Below, piece after piece: positions 1 to 6,706 of a stretch of DNA of 11,550 nt. The stretch's first letter is position 1. Each line of letters begins with the position of its first letter. Origin of the DNA: Mangrovibacterium sp047972415 (GTDB lineage: Bacteria > Bacteroidota > Bacteroidia > Bacteroidales > Prolixibacteraceae); assembly GCA_047972415.1 (NCBI GenBank), contig JBKEAN010000253.1, positions 1-11,550 of the forward strand. The letters run 5' to 3'. Position numbers and translations under genes: made by a program. The notes beneath the pieces were generated by a model. It was not told where the DNA came from. It ran no database searches and saw only the letters and a list, made by a program, of their open reading frames with translations.

Positions 1-2
1 AC

Positions 3-215
3 ATCAACCTGTTGTGGATCCGAAGAACTCCCAATCGTTTGAATAACCCGGTAAGACCCACTGCTTTTATCAATGACCTGCACACTGATAACGCCACTTT
101 TGTTCCTCTTTTTCCTGACATACATGGACTAAAAGTACCCAAATTCATCATTGGGACACCCAAAACGACTCATGCCAATCCATTAAGTATTGGTTATAAG
201 AAACTTAACTATTAA
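3..215 (+). CDS. possible C-terminal tail of an unidentified gene (partial)
   Basis: An open frame runs from the window's left edge to a TAA at 213-215 and gives about 70 residues ending in GYKKLNY. I recognise no family or motif. The first possible start inside the window is a TTG at 12, so if real this is most likely the 3' end of a gene that begins upstream. The minus strand over the same bases is also open to the edge for a similar length, so openness alone proves little. A stem followed by eight T's about 36 bases after the stop would suit a terminator for such a gene, which is weak support. Confidence 0.3.
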   Translation: MNLLWIRRTPNRLNNPVRPTAFINDLHTDNATFVPLFPDIHGLKVPKFIIGTPKTTHANPLSIGYKKLNY

Positions 216-250
216 TCATATTAAAAACGCGGAAGTCAGGAGCAAAAATA

Positions 251-332
251 GACGACTCGTTGGGCTCTGTGTGTTTTAAAGTTCTGGTCAAGCGGCAGTA
301 GAAAAACGCCCAACTTGTTGACTATTTTTTTT
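251..332 (+). ncRNA. structured leader or terminator-like RNA stem with T8 tract
   Basis: GTTGGGC (259-265) pairs perfectly with GCCCAAC (308-314). Outside it, 253-256 pairs with 317-320 (including one G-U) across a 2x2 internal loop. Inside it, GTTTT (273-277) pairs with AAAAC (303-307), leaving a 7-base bulge (266-272). The base of the stem is followed by ACTA and then eight T's (325-332). It can be read as an intrinsic terminator for a gene ending near 215, or as an attenuator or riboswitch-like leader of the porin-mod cluster. The 42-base enclosed segment is long for a simple terminator. The pairing is read by eye and no known riboswitch class was recognised. Confidence 0.4.
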
Positions 333-378
333 CGAATACGTTATTCATCTCTTTTATATCGGTTAAGAATATTCGAAA
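330..378. promoter_or_regulatory. 9-bp inverted repeat ahead of porin gene, candidate operator
   Basis: TTTCGAATA (330-338) and TATTCGAAA (370-378) are perfect inverted copies separated by 31 bases. The right arm ends nine bases before the ATG at 388, and each arm contains the palindrome TTCGAA. The site could bind a dimeric regulator or form an mRNA stem close to the start codon. No exact TAnnTTTG promoter box is visible here. Which regulator might bind is unknown. Confidence 0.35.
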
Positions 379-387
379 GTGTTTACA

Positions 388-1566
388 ATGAAAAAAACAA
401 TAAAAAAACAATTCCTGGCCAGTCTGTTCTTAGTCGGATTGGTAGCCCCGGGCGCCGGACAGGTTCCGAAAGAGAAAGGCCACTCGTTTAGCCTGGGGGA
501 ATTTCAGAAGGACAAAGCGTTTACACCGCTTGTAGGCGTACAAAGCTGGGTGACTTACTCCATGCACGAGGTCAGAAACGACGAAGAGTATGCCAATCGC
601 TTCAATGCCTCCTTCCGTCGTTTGCGTTTTGGAGCAAAAGGCTCGCCCTACAAATGGCTGAGCTATGAGTTTGAGTTGAGCCTTGACCGTTTGGGTGAAG
701 ACAATTACGCGGCCATCAAAGGATCGTACAAAGGCTTGGAGGTGTGGAAAGCCTACCTGACGGCCAAACTGTCGAAAAACGATCTGGTGCATTTGCATGC
801 CGGTTACTACTGGGCTGCTATTTCGCGCGATTTTAATACCAGTTCGTGGACCGTTTCATCCTTTGACAAAACAGCTGCCGACGGCTTTCTACGTAATTTC
901 CTGACCGGAAAAATAAACGGAATCGAAAGTGGTCTTGGATTTGGTGGGTTAAAAAACTGGAATGGCTTTGGCCTGAGTTACCGGATTGGCGCTTACTCGC
1001 CGGCTGCCTATGCCGGCAAACAGCACTTCAATCCACTTTTAACCGGTCGATTGATACTCTCGATTGGCGATCCGGAGCAAGCAACTTACAACTATATGCT
1101 CTGCGGAAACCACTGGAACAAACGGAATGGCCTAAGCATTGGCTTTGGTGGTGCCAGACAAGGCTCCGTTGACACCGGAACGGTATTCGACTGCTCCAAA
1201 GCCTATGGAGCCGATTTAATGGCATCGCTCGGAGGCTTTAAGCTGGAAGGTGAATACTACAAAATGAAGCGCGAACTGGGTGGGTCTGCCGGTTTCGACG
1301 GCACGGAATGGTTTGTGCGTTGCGGATACAACTTCAGATTTAAAACAACGTTGGTAGAGCCCACGCTTACTTACGACTACTACGAAGGTGATGGCGACAA
1401 AGCCCTTTTCAACTACATCGGGAACGACGAAACCTTTGATGTGGGAATCAATTGGCATTTGAACAAAGATAAACTGAAGATAGCCCTGCACTACCTGAAC
1501 CAACAAGGAAGCGCCAGCAGCAGTCTAGGCGATCTGATTGGTATGTCCTTACAGATGAGATTGTAA
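388..1566 (+). CDS. Porin O/P-like outer-membrane beta-barrel protein
   Basis: The predicted 392-residue protein has a signal peptide (basic n-region MKKTIKKQ, hydrophobic core at about 9-22, likely cleavage near 23-25). The rest is a typical 16-18 strand type barrel with alternating aromatic and polar residues. Blocks such as FRRLRFGAKGSP (76-87) and the following YEFELSLDR match the phosphate-selective porin O/P family as I know it, as do the glycine-rich turns and the short C-terminal strand ending SLQMRL. I chose the ATG at 388; a GTG at 379 in the same frame would add three residues. The modA start lies 113 bases downstream on the same strand, so I infer that this pore admits molybdate, tungstate or similar oxyanions to the periplasm. 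Substrate specificity cannot be read from sequence. The three Cys residues (239, 269, 312) are unusual for an outer-membrane barrel. Confidence 0.82.
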   Translation: MKKTIKKQFLASLFLVGLVAPGAGQVPKEKGHSFSLGEFQKDKAFTPLVGVQSWVTYSMHEVRNDEEYANRFNASFRRLRFGAKGSPYKWLSYEFELSLDRLGEDNYAAIKGSYKGLEVWKAYLTAKLSKNDLVHLHAGYYWAAISRDFNTSSWTVSSFDKTAADGFLRNFLTGKINGIESGLGFGGLKNWNGFGLSYRIGAYSPAAYAGKQHFNPLLTGRLILSIGDPEQATYNYMLCGNHWNKRNGLSIGFGGARQGSVDTGTVFDCSKAYGADLMASLGGFKLEGEYYKMKRELGGSAGFDGTEWFVRCGYNFRFKTTLVEPTLTYDYYEGDGDKALFNYIGNDETFDVGINWHLNKDKLKIALHYLNQQGSASSSLGDLIGMSLQMRL

Positions 1567-1638
1567 TTAAGGAAAAAGAAATCAAACAATAGACAAATAG
1601 ATAAAAGAAATTAAATTAGAAGACAACAATTTGACGCC

Positions 1639-1656
1639 TGCCGAAAAGGAACGGCA
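1639..1656 (+). other. small hairpin between porin gene and modA
   Basis: TGCCG (1639-1643) pairs with CGGCA (1652-1656) around an 8-base loop in the 113-base gap. It is followed by AAATTTG rather than a T run, so it is not a convincing terminator. It may stabilise or process the mRNA between porin and modA, but it may also be chance. Confidence 0.2.
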
Positions 1657-1679
1657 AAATTTGAAACTTATAACTGAAA

Positions 1680-2474
1680 ATGATCCACCTTATGAATACA
1701 CTATTCAAAAAACTAAGCACCTTCGCCCTGGTTGCGGCGATTGTTTTGATGTCCGCCTGCACAGGCACCACAAAAAAAGCAGAGCCGGATGAAATTATGG
1801 TTTTTGCAGCAGCAAGCCTCACCAACGTGTTAAATGAGCTGATTGACTCATTCAACATTGAAAACAAGGTGAAGGTTCGTACCAACCTTGCTTCGAGCGG
1901 AACACTGGCCCGCCAGATTGAGCAAGCCGGGGCGGCCGACCTGTTTATCTCGGCCAGTAAAGCCTGGGCCGACTATGTTGATAGCCTTGGTTTGGTTGTT
2001 GCCTCGGGCAAAGCAACGATTACACTGAACGATTTGGTACTGATTGCTCCGAAAGAAAGCACCATAGAAATGCTGACCGTTGACAGCCTCCTCGATATTG
2101 GCGCCCTGTTACAAGGTGGGTACTTGTCGGTTGGAGACCCCGAACACGTTCCGGCTGGCAAATATGCCCAGCAAGCACTTAATTATTATGGCTGGCACAA
2201 CAAATTAAGCCCTCAGTTTTTGCCCGCAAAAGATGTTCGTTCGGCACTAATGGTTGTTGAAATGGGCGAAGCACCCCTCGGCATTGTTTACCGCACCGAC
2301 GCCGAAGAATCGGAAAAAGTAAAAATAGTGGGAACCTTCCCCGGACAGTCGCACAAACCCATTGTTTACGTTGCATGCCTGCTTAACAAAAGCGAAGCAG
2401 GCAAAGCGTTCTACGATTACATCAAATCCGGCAAAACTGCATCGATATGGGAAAAGTATGGATTTAGGAAATAG
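1680..2474 (+). CDS. modA: molybdate ABC transporter substrate-binding lipoprotein ModA
   Basis: This 264-residue protein captures molybdate (or tungstate) in the periplasm and delivers it to ModB. Family blocks include AAASLTNV (43-50), a SSGTL segment (72-76), GDPEHVPAGKYA (152-163) and GIVYRTDA (201-208). By family knowledge these carry the oxyanion ligands, and S46, S73, V157 and Y204 are the likely equivalents of the E. coli ligands. The N terminus has a basic n-region, a hydrophobic stretch and Cys27 in MSAC. This implies lipid anchoring, although Met at -3 is a slightly unusual lipobox. The ATG at 1692 (MNTLFKK) is an equally good start and would shorten the protein by four residues. 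The gene follows the porin gene and precedes modB. Distinction from a tungstate-specific TupA or WtpA rests on family resemblance only. Confidence 0.93.
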   Translation: MIHLMNTLFKKLSTFALVAAIVLMSACTGTTKKAEPDEIMVFAAASLTNVLNELIDSFNIENKVKVRTNLASSGTLARQIEQAGAADLFISASKAWADYVDSLGLVVASGKATITLNDLVLIAPKESTIEMLTVDSLLDIGALLQGGYLSVGDPEHVPAGKYAQQALNYYGWHNKLSPQFLPAKDVRSALMVVEMGEAPLGIVYRTDAEESEKVKIVGTFPGQSHKPIVYVACLLNKSEAGKAFYDYIKSGKTASIWEKYGFRK

Positions 2475-2488
2475 TATTGGCCGTACAA

Positions 2489-2519
2489 TTTGAGTAGGAA
2501 AGCATTTCTATATCGTTTG
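2489..2519 (+). promoter_or_regulatory. weak candidate internal promoter before modB
   Basis: In the 192-base gap between modA and modB, TTTG (2489-2492) is followed after 18 bases by TATCGTTTG (2511-2519). This resembles the Bacteroidota TAnnTTTG box with one extra base. Given the extra base and short spacing, this is only suggestive. The gap is long for genes in one operon, so separate initiation or RNA processing for modBC is possible. Confidence 0.2.
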
Positions 2520-2666
2520 TTTTTACTTTATTAGACCTTTCTCTTGTCAGAAGGAAACGCAAAATTGGAAAAACCCACGAAGTAAACTGTTAAAAGTAAT
2601 GTTACCGTCTGATTGGTCACTTATACATTAGCATTCAATTTCAACCTAACAATAAAACCCAGAAGA

Positions 2667-3359
2667 ATGAGCGAGTTTTTTCATTTTACAACCTCCGAGT
2701 TTCAGGCAATTAAGCTATCAGCAGGTGTTGCCATTTGGTCGTCGCTGCTGTCGCTCCCACTAGCCCTTGCCTTGGGTTACTGGCTGGCACGCAAGCAGTT
2801 TTTCGGTAAATCAATTATCGAAAGCATTATTCACCTGCCACTCGTAATGCCGCCGGTAACAACCGGTTACCTACTACTGCTTATTTTTGGGGCGCACGGT
2901 TTTATTGGCAAATGGCTTTACGCCGCTTTCGGGTTGAGGCTGGCTTTCACCTTCGAGGCTGCTGTTATCGCATCCATTGTTGTTTCGTTCCCGCTCATCG
3001 TTCGTTCCATTCGCACAGCCATCGAAATGGTTGATCCCGGGCTTGAAGATGCTTCGCGTATTTTGGGAGCTGGCCGGCTGAAAACCTTTTTTCGTATTAC
3101 CATACCGCTGGCAGCTCCGGGAATTATTTCGGGAACCATTCTTGCCTTTGCCCGCTCGCTGGGCGAGTTTGGCGCCACCATTACCTTTGCCGGAAACATT
3201 GCCGGTAAAACGCAGACACTACCCTTGGCCGTATTTGCGTACATGCAGGTTCCTGGTAAGGAAAGCCAAACTTTCCGATTGGTGTTTATTTCGGTACTTA
3301 TTTCGTTTGCGGCCATGATTTTGTCTGAGTTATACATTAAAAAAATGAAACGCCGATGA
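2667..3359 (+). CDS. modB: molybdate ABC transporter permease ModB
   Basis: This 230-residue inner-membrane protein, close to the usual ModB length of about 230, forms the homodimeric translocation channel for molybdate. Hydrophobic membrane segments lie at about 17-40, 53-77, 93-115, 150-170 and 203-223. The cytoplasmic EAA-type coupling loop is at about 127-147 (EDASRILGAGRL then FRITIP) and contacts ModC. The proline-rich LPLVMPPVTTGY block (57-68) and FARSLGEFGAT (161-171) are typical of ModB/CysT-type permeases. I place the start at ATG 2667, which gives the family-like N terminus MSEFFHF. The frame extends upstream to a TTG at 2613, but those extra 18 residues look non-coding. The last four bases overlap the start of modC, implying translational coupling. 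Confidence 0.93.
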   Translation: MSEFFHFTTSEFQAIKLSAGVAIWSSLLSLPLALALGYWLARKQFFGKSIIESIIHLPLVMPPVTTGYLLLLIFGAHGFIGKWLYAAFGLRLAFTFEAAVIASIVVSFPLIVRSIRTAIEMVDPGLEDASRILGAGRLKTFFRITIPLAAPGIISGTILAFARSLGEFGATITFAGNIAGKTQTLPLAVFAYMQVPGKESQTFRLVFISVLISFAAMILSELYIKKMKRR

Positions 3360-4435
3360 TTCAGATTAATATTAAATTGAAACGCGACAGCTTTGACGTA
3401 CTCGTTAATGAAACCTTTAACAATGGGATTACCGGTATTTTCGGTCCCAGTGGCTCTGGAAAAACGTCGTTGCTCAATGCCATTTGCGGATTGGCCACCC
3501 CCTGCGAAGGATACATCAGCATTAACGGAAAAACAGTTTTCAACCGTTCCGAAAAAATAAATATTCCAGTAGAACAGCGGCGTATCGGTTACGTTTTCCA
3601 GGAAGGACGCCTATTTCCCCATCTTACAGTTGATAAAAACCTGCGCTATGGGATGAAGGGCAACTGCCCAGACGGCTATTTCAACAAAGTGGTTGACCTG
3701 CTAAACCTCCGCCACATCCTCACGAGCAAACCATCCAAAATTTCGGGAGGCGAACGCCAACGTACCGCCTTGGGCCGCGCCCTCCTCTCCTCGCCCGAAC
3801 TTTTACTGCTCGACGAGCCTTTTTCGGCACTCGATAGTAACCTGCGCCAACAGATTCTTCCCTTTTTACTAAAGGTTCACCAAACTATAAGTATCCCTAT
3901 TATGGTGGTTAGCCACGACATTACCGACCTTCTAAAACTCAGTAACCGTATCTGCCTGATGCAAACCGGCCGGGTAATCGGACACGACGATTATCACCAG
4001 TTACTGCGTCAACCGCAACTGCAAAGCTTTTTTGGGAAACACAGCTTACTAAACGCGCTAAGTATGCGCGTAGTTCGTGCCGACGAAGAAACAGGCATTA
4101 CACACGTGTGCTTTGGCGAAAGCCACAACTGGATTAAAGTGCTGGTTGAAAAAAGCCAGCGGGTTTACAAAAAGGGAGACGAACTAAAACTATTTATTGC
4201 CAGCGACGACATTGCCCTTTCGTCCAAACGGCTGCCTTATGTTACTATTCAAAACCAGCTCGATGGTATTATCCTCGATATTATTGTACGGGAAAACACC
4301 CGGCTTTGCCTGGTCAATGTTGGCTTCCCGCTGGTAGTCGAAGTTACGGCCGAATCGCTACGCCGCATGGATATCGAAGTTGGTGCTTCCGTGTGGTGCC
4401 TGTTTAAATCGGTTGCTATTGATGTAGCAGGCTAG
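3356..4435 (+). CDS. modC: molybdate ABC transporter ATP-binding protein ModC
   Basis: This 359-residue ATPase powers molybdate import through ModB. Visible motifs are Walker A GPSGSGKT (30-37), the Q-loop at Gln82 (YVFQEGRLFPH), signature SGGERQR (130-136), Walker B LLLLDEP with catalytic Glu154 (149-155), D-loop SALD (157-160) and switch His187 in VVSHD. All are intact. After about residue 230 comes a C-terminal regulatory region ending in a TOBE/Mop-like domain (about 295-356, ending WCLFKSVAIDV). In ModC proteins this domain senses or responds to molybdate. Length and layout match E. coli ModC (about 352 residues). The ATG overlaps the modB stop codon (ATGA, 3356-3359). No molybdopterin-synthesis gene and no ModE-like regulator gene is seen in the window. 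Confidence 0.93.
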   Translation: MIQINIKLKRDSFDVLVNETFNNGITGIFGPSGSGKTSLLNAICGLATPCEGYISINGKTVFNRSEKINIPVEQRRIGYVFQEGRLFPHLTVDKNLRYGMKGNCPDGYFNKVVDLLNLRHILTSKPSKISGGERQRTALGRALLSSPELLLLDEPFSALDSNLRQQILPFLLKVHQTISIPIMVVSHDITDLLKLSNRICLMQTGRVIGHDDYHQLLRQPQLQSFFGKHSLLNALSMRVVRADEETGITHVCFGESHNWIKVLVEKSQRVYKKGDELKLFIASDDIALSSKRLPYVTIQNQLDGIILDIIVRENTRLCLVNVGFPLVVEVTAESLRRMDIEVGASVWCLFKSVAIDVAG

Positions 4436-4436
4436 T

Positions 4437-4471
4437 TGTGAGATGTGAGATATGAGAGTGTAAGGTGTGAA
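4437..4471. repeat. degenerate 7-bp tandem repeat after modC
   Basis: Five consecutive 7-base units start two bases after the modC stop codon: TGTGAGA, TGTGAGA, TATGAGA, GTGTAAG, GTGTGAA. The first two are identical and the rest progressively diverged. This looks like a decaying simple-sequence repeat in non-coding DNA. No function is evident. Confidence 0.5.
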
Positions 4472-4533
4472 GTTTCCTAACCCTTTCCTATCAACCTTCA
4501 ATCCCTTCACCTTTTGTTCAACCCGCAAAACAA

Positions 4534-4559
4534 AAGGGAGCCCATTGCTGAACTCCCTT
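4534..4559. terminator. hairpin terminator between convergent modC and ABC-F genes
   Basis: AAGGGAG (4534-4540) pairs with CTCCCTT (4553-4559) around a 12-base loop. Read on the minus strand, the stem follows the ABC-F stop by 23 bases and is followed by TTGTTTTG, a reasonable intrinsic terminator tail. On the plus strand the tail is ATTTAT, weaker, but it could also stop transcription from modC. Confidence 0.6.
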
Positions 4560-4582
4560 ATTTATCTGTCATTTTTCGATAA

Positions 4583-6199
4583 TCAGATTCCGTATTTCGC
4601 GTGGCGGTTGGCTTTTATTTTATCGTCAGTCAGGTAGTCTTCAAAGTCCATATACTTGTCTATCACACCATCAGGGGTCAGGTCGATAACCCGGCTGCAA
4701 ACCGACTCAATAAACTCGTGGTCGTGCGAGGCCATCAGAATTTGCCCGGGGTACACTTTCATGTTGTTGTTGAACGATTGGATAGATTCCATATCGAGGT
4801 GGTTGGTTGGGTGATCCAAAACAACCAGGTTAGGATGTTCGAGCATCATGCGCGAAATCATGCAGCGCATTTTTTCGCCTCCCGAAAGCACTTTAACATT
4901 TTTCTGCAAATCGTCGCCCGAGAACAACATTTTGCCCAGGTAGCCACGCAAAAAGGCTTCGCTGGTGTCCGACGAGTATTTGCCGAGCCATTCGTAAAGT
5001 GTTTCGTTTTTCTGAAAATACTCAGTGTTGTCCATCGGCAAAAATGCTTTTTTGATGGTCACCCCCCACTCGAAAACTCCGGCAGTTGGTTCCAGCTCGC
5101 CCATAATAATTTTGAAGAAAGCGGTCATTACGCGGTTGTCTTTTCCGAGAAAAACCACCTTTTCATCTTTTTCGATGGTGAAAGTCGCATCCTTGAAAAG
5201 CACTTCGCCATCCACTTCATAAGTCAGCCCTTCAACCCGTAGAATACGATCGCCTGCCTGGCGTTCGGGTTGAAAAATAATTCCGGGGTAACGGCGGGTC
5301 GAGGGTTCAATTTCCTCAATATTCAACTTGTCCAGCATTTTTTTGCGGCTGGTTGTTTGTTTACTTTTGGCCACGTTGGCGCTAAAACGGCTGATGAATT
5401 CCATCAATTCTTTGCGTTTTTCTTCGGCCTTTTTATTTTGGGCAGCCTGCTGGCGCAAGGCTAGCTGGCTCGATTCGTACCAGAAGGTATAGTTGCCGGA
5501 AAAAGCGCGGATTTTACCAAAGTCGATGTCCACCACATCGGTACAAACGTTATCCAGAAAATGGCGGTCGTGCGAAACCACAATCACTGTGTTCTGAGAG
5601 TTGCTCAGGTAGTTTTCCAACCAAAGCACGGTTTCCAGGTCAAGGTCGTTGGTGGGCTCATCAAGTAGCAGGTTATCGGGGTTTCCAAACAGTGCCTGTG
5701 CCAGCAACACGCGCACTTTTGCTTTGGCGTCCAAGTCGCCCATCAGGGTATAATGGAATTCTTCTTTCACCCCCAAGCCGCTCAACAACATGGCCGCATC
5801 GCTTTCGGCGTTCCAGCCATCCATTTGGGCAAATTCGTCTTCCAATTTGGCAGCCAATAAACCGTCCTCTTCTGTAAATTCGGCTTTGCCATACAAAGCA
5901 TCTTTCTCTTTCATTACCTGCCACAGTTCTTTATGCCCCATTAAAACCGCGTCCAAAACCGGAAATTGGTCAAACGCATGGTGGTCCTGTTTCAATACAG
6001 ACAGGCGCTCGCCCGGCCCCATCAGGATTGAGCCACGGGTAGGCTCCAATTCTCCTGAAATCAAGCGCAGAAAGGTCGATTTCCCGGCCCCGTTTGCCCC
6101 AATTACCCCGTAACAGTTACCGGCTGTAAACTTCAGGTTAACATCGGCAAACAGGGGTTTCTTACTAAATTGAATCGCTAAATTTGATACGGTTATCAT
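4583..6199 (-). CDS. ybiT: ABC-F family ATPase, YbiT type, with degenerate second ATPase site
   Basis: This 538-residue soluble protein has two ATP-binding domains and no membrane segments. ABC-F proteins bind the ribosomal E site and modulate translation. Domain 1 (about 1-240) has Walker A GANGAGKST (34-42), Walker B LLLDEPTNDLD with Glu181, and switch His210, but its signature region reads LMGDLDAKAKVR rather than LSGG. The charged interdomain linker (about 245-305, with RFSANVAKSKQTTSRKK) is the P-site tRNA-interacting type. Domain 2 (about 318-515) keeps signature LSGGEKMR (438-445) and SHD (491-493). However, its Walker A position reads LGKDNRVMTA (351-360) with no GKS/T, and Walker B is LDHPTNHLD with His463 where catalytic Glu is expected. 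The linker and overall order match E. coli YbiT as I recall it. A role in antibiotic resistance is possible but not indicated. The gene is alone on its strand, divergent from ugd. Confidence 0.9.
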   Translation of the reverse strand: MITVSNLAIQFSKKPLFADVNLKFTAGNCYGVIGANGAGKSTFLRLISGELEPTRGSILMGPGERLSVLKQDHHAFDQFPVLDAVLMGHKELWQVMKEKDALYGKAEFTEEDGLLAAKLEDEFAQMDGWNAESDAAMLLSGLGVKEEFHYTLMGDLDAKAKVRVLLAQALFGNPDNLLLDEPTNDLDLETVLWLENYLSNSQNTVIVVSHDRHFLDNVCTDVVDIDFGKIRAFSGNYTFWYESSQLALRQQAAQNKKAEEKRKELMEFISRFSANVAKSKQTTSRKKMLDKLNIEEIEPSTRRYPGIIFQPERQAGDRILRVEGLTYEVDGEVLFKDATFTIEKDEKVVFLGKDNRVMTAFFKIIMGELEPTAGVFEWGVTIKKAFLPMDNTEYFQKNETLYEWLGKYSSDTSEAFLRGYLGKMLFSGDDLQKNVKVLSGGEKMRCMISRMMLEHPNLVVLDHPTNHLDMESIQSFNNNMKVYPGQILMASHDHEFIESVCSRVIDLTPDGVIDKYMDFEDYLTDDKIKANRHAKYGI

Positions 6200-6230
6200 T
6201 TTGTGTAATTTTCGTCAACAATTGAGGGCG

Positions 6231-6238
6231 CAAAGGTA
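6231..6238 (-). promoter_or_regulatory. Bacteroidota -7 box of the ABC-F gene
   Basis: On the minus strand the sequence reads TACCTTTG, an exact match to the TAnnTTTG -7 element, 31 bases before the start codon and followed by CGCC. No clear -33 TTG is visible at the expected distance; the dyad at 6260-6288 occupies that place. Confidence 0.6.
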
Positions 6239-6259
6239 ATGATTTTGTTCTTTTTACCC

Positions 6260-6288
6260 TTTCCCGTGGATTAATTAATCCGGGGAAA
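6260..6288. promoter_or_regulatory. 29-bp interrupted palindrome upstream of ABC-F promoter
   Basis: A perfect 14-bp palindrome GGATTAATTAATCC (6268-6281) is flanked by TTTCCC (6260-6265) and GGGAAA (6283-6288), which are complementary. The dyad therefore spans 13 bp per side with a 2x1 interruption. It sits about 22-50 bases upstream of the TACCTTTG box, at the expected -33 region, so it may be an operator for an activator or repressor. No regulator can be named. Confidence 0.45.
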
Positions 6289-6706
6289 CCGGCTTAAAAT
6301 TGAAGATGACACAATGTTTTTGTCCCTCAAGAAACGAAACTGACGCTATTTCACACGTAAATAATTTGGTCTTTAATTGTCTGATGGAACTCACATGTTG
6401 CCGAAAATTGTCTTCACCCGTGTTTGTGTTCGCTGCAGCATGTTTGTTTCAACCTGTTTTACGCTGCTATTGGCGTTATTTACTCCATCGTTGAGGTTGT
6501 TGAAACGTTGAAATCGTTTTCATGAATACATAATGCTCAAACCCCCGGTATTGATTATTCGGCATGGTTTATTCTCCGAGATAAAGCAAAAAGAGGTACA
6601 ACAATCCGCCTTCTCAATAATTCAATCCCAAATCTATTTGCCCGGCTCCATAAAAACTCGTTAATTCGCATTCACCTTGTAACGGTTCGCGAAAATCAAA
6701 AAAAAA
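6289..6706. other. divergent intergenic spacer, no gene recognised
   Basis: This stretch between the ABC-F gene and ugd contains no convincing coding frame. A 64-codon TTG-start frame at 6300-6494 gives a Cys-rich sequence with no protein-like pattern. A weak ugd promoter candidate is TTTG (6637-6640), 21 bases, then TAATTCG (6662-6668), which only partly matches TAnnTTTG. A run of ten A's (6698-6707) leads directly into the ugd ATG, in line with A-rich initiation regions of Bacteroidota. No further structure was evident. Confidence 0.5.

Noticed and set aside
216..387. Known riboswitch (Moco, TPP, cobalamin types) ahead of the porin-mod genes
   Set aside because: I could not identify conserved core motifs of a known class; only an unassigned stem with a T tract is supported.
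2613..2666. Upstream extension of modB to a TTG start
   Set aside because: It adds 18 residues not expected in ModB; ATG 2667 gives the usual length of 230 residues.
4601..5242. A 213-codon plus-strand open frame inside the ABC-F gene
   Set aside because: It is antisense to a protein with clear ABC-F motifs and has no recognisable motif itself; it is a shadow of the real gene's codon bias.
6300..6494. 64-codon TTG-start frame in the ABC-F/ugd spacer
   Set aside because: The translation is rich in Cys and Leu without protein-like pattern, uses a rare start and has no initiation context.
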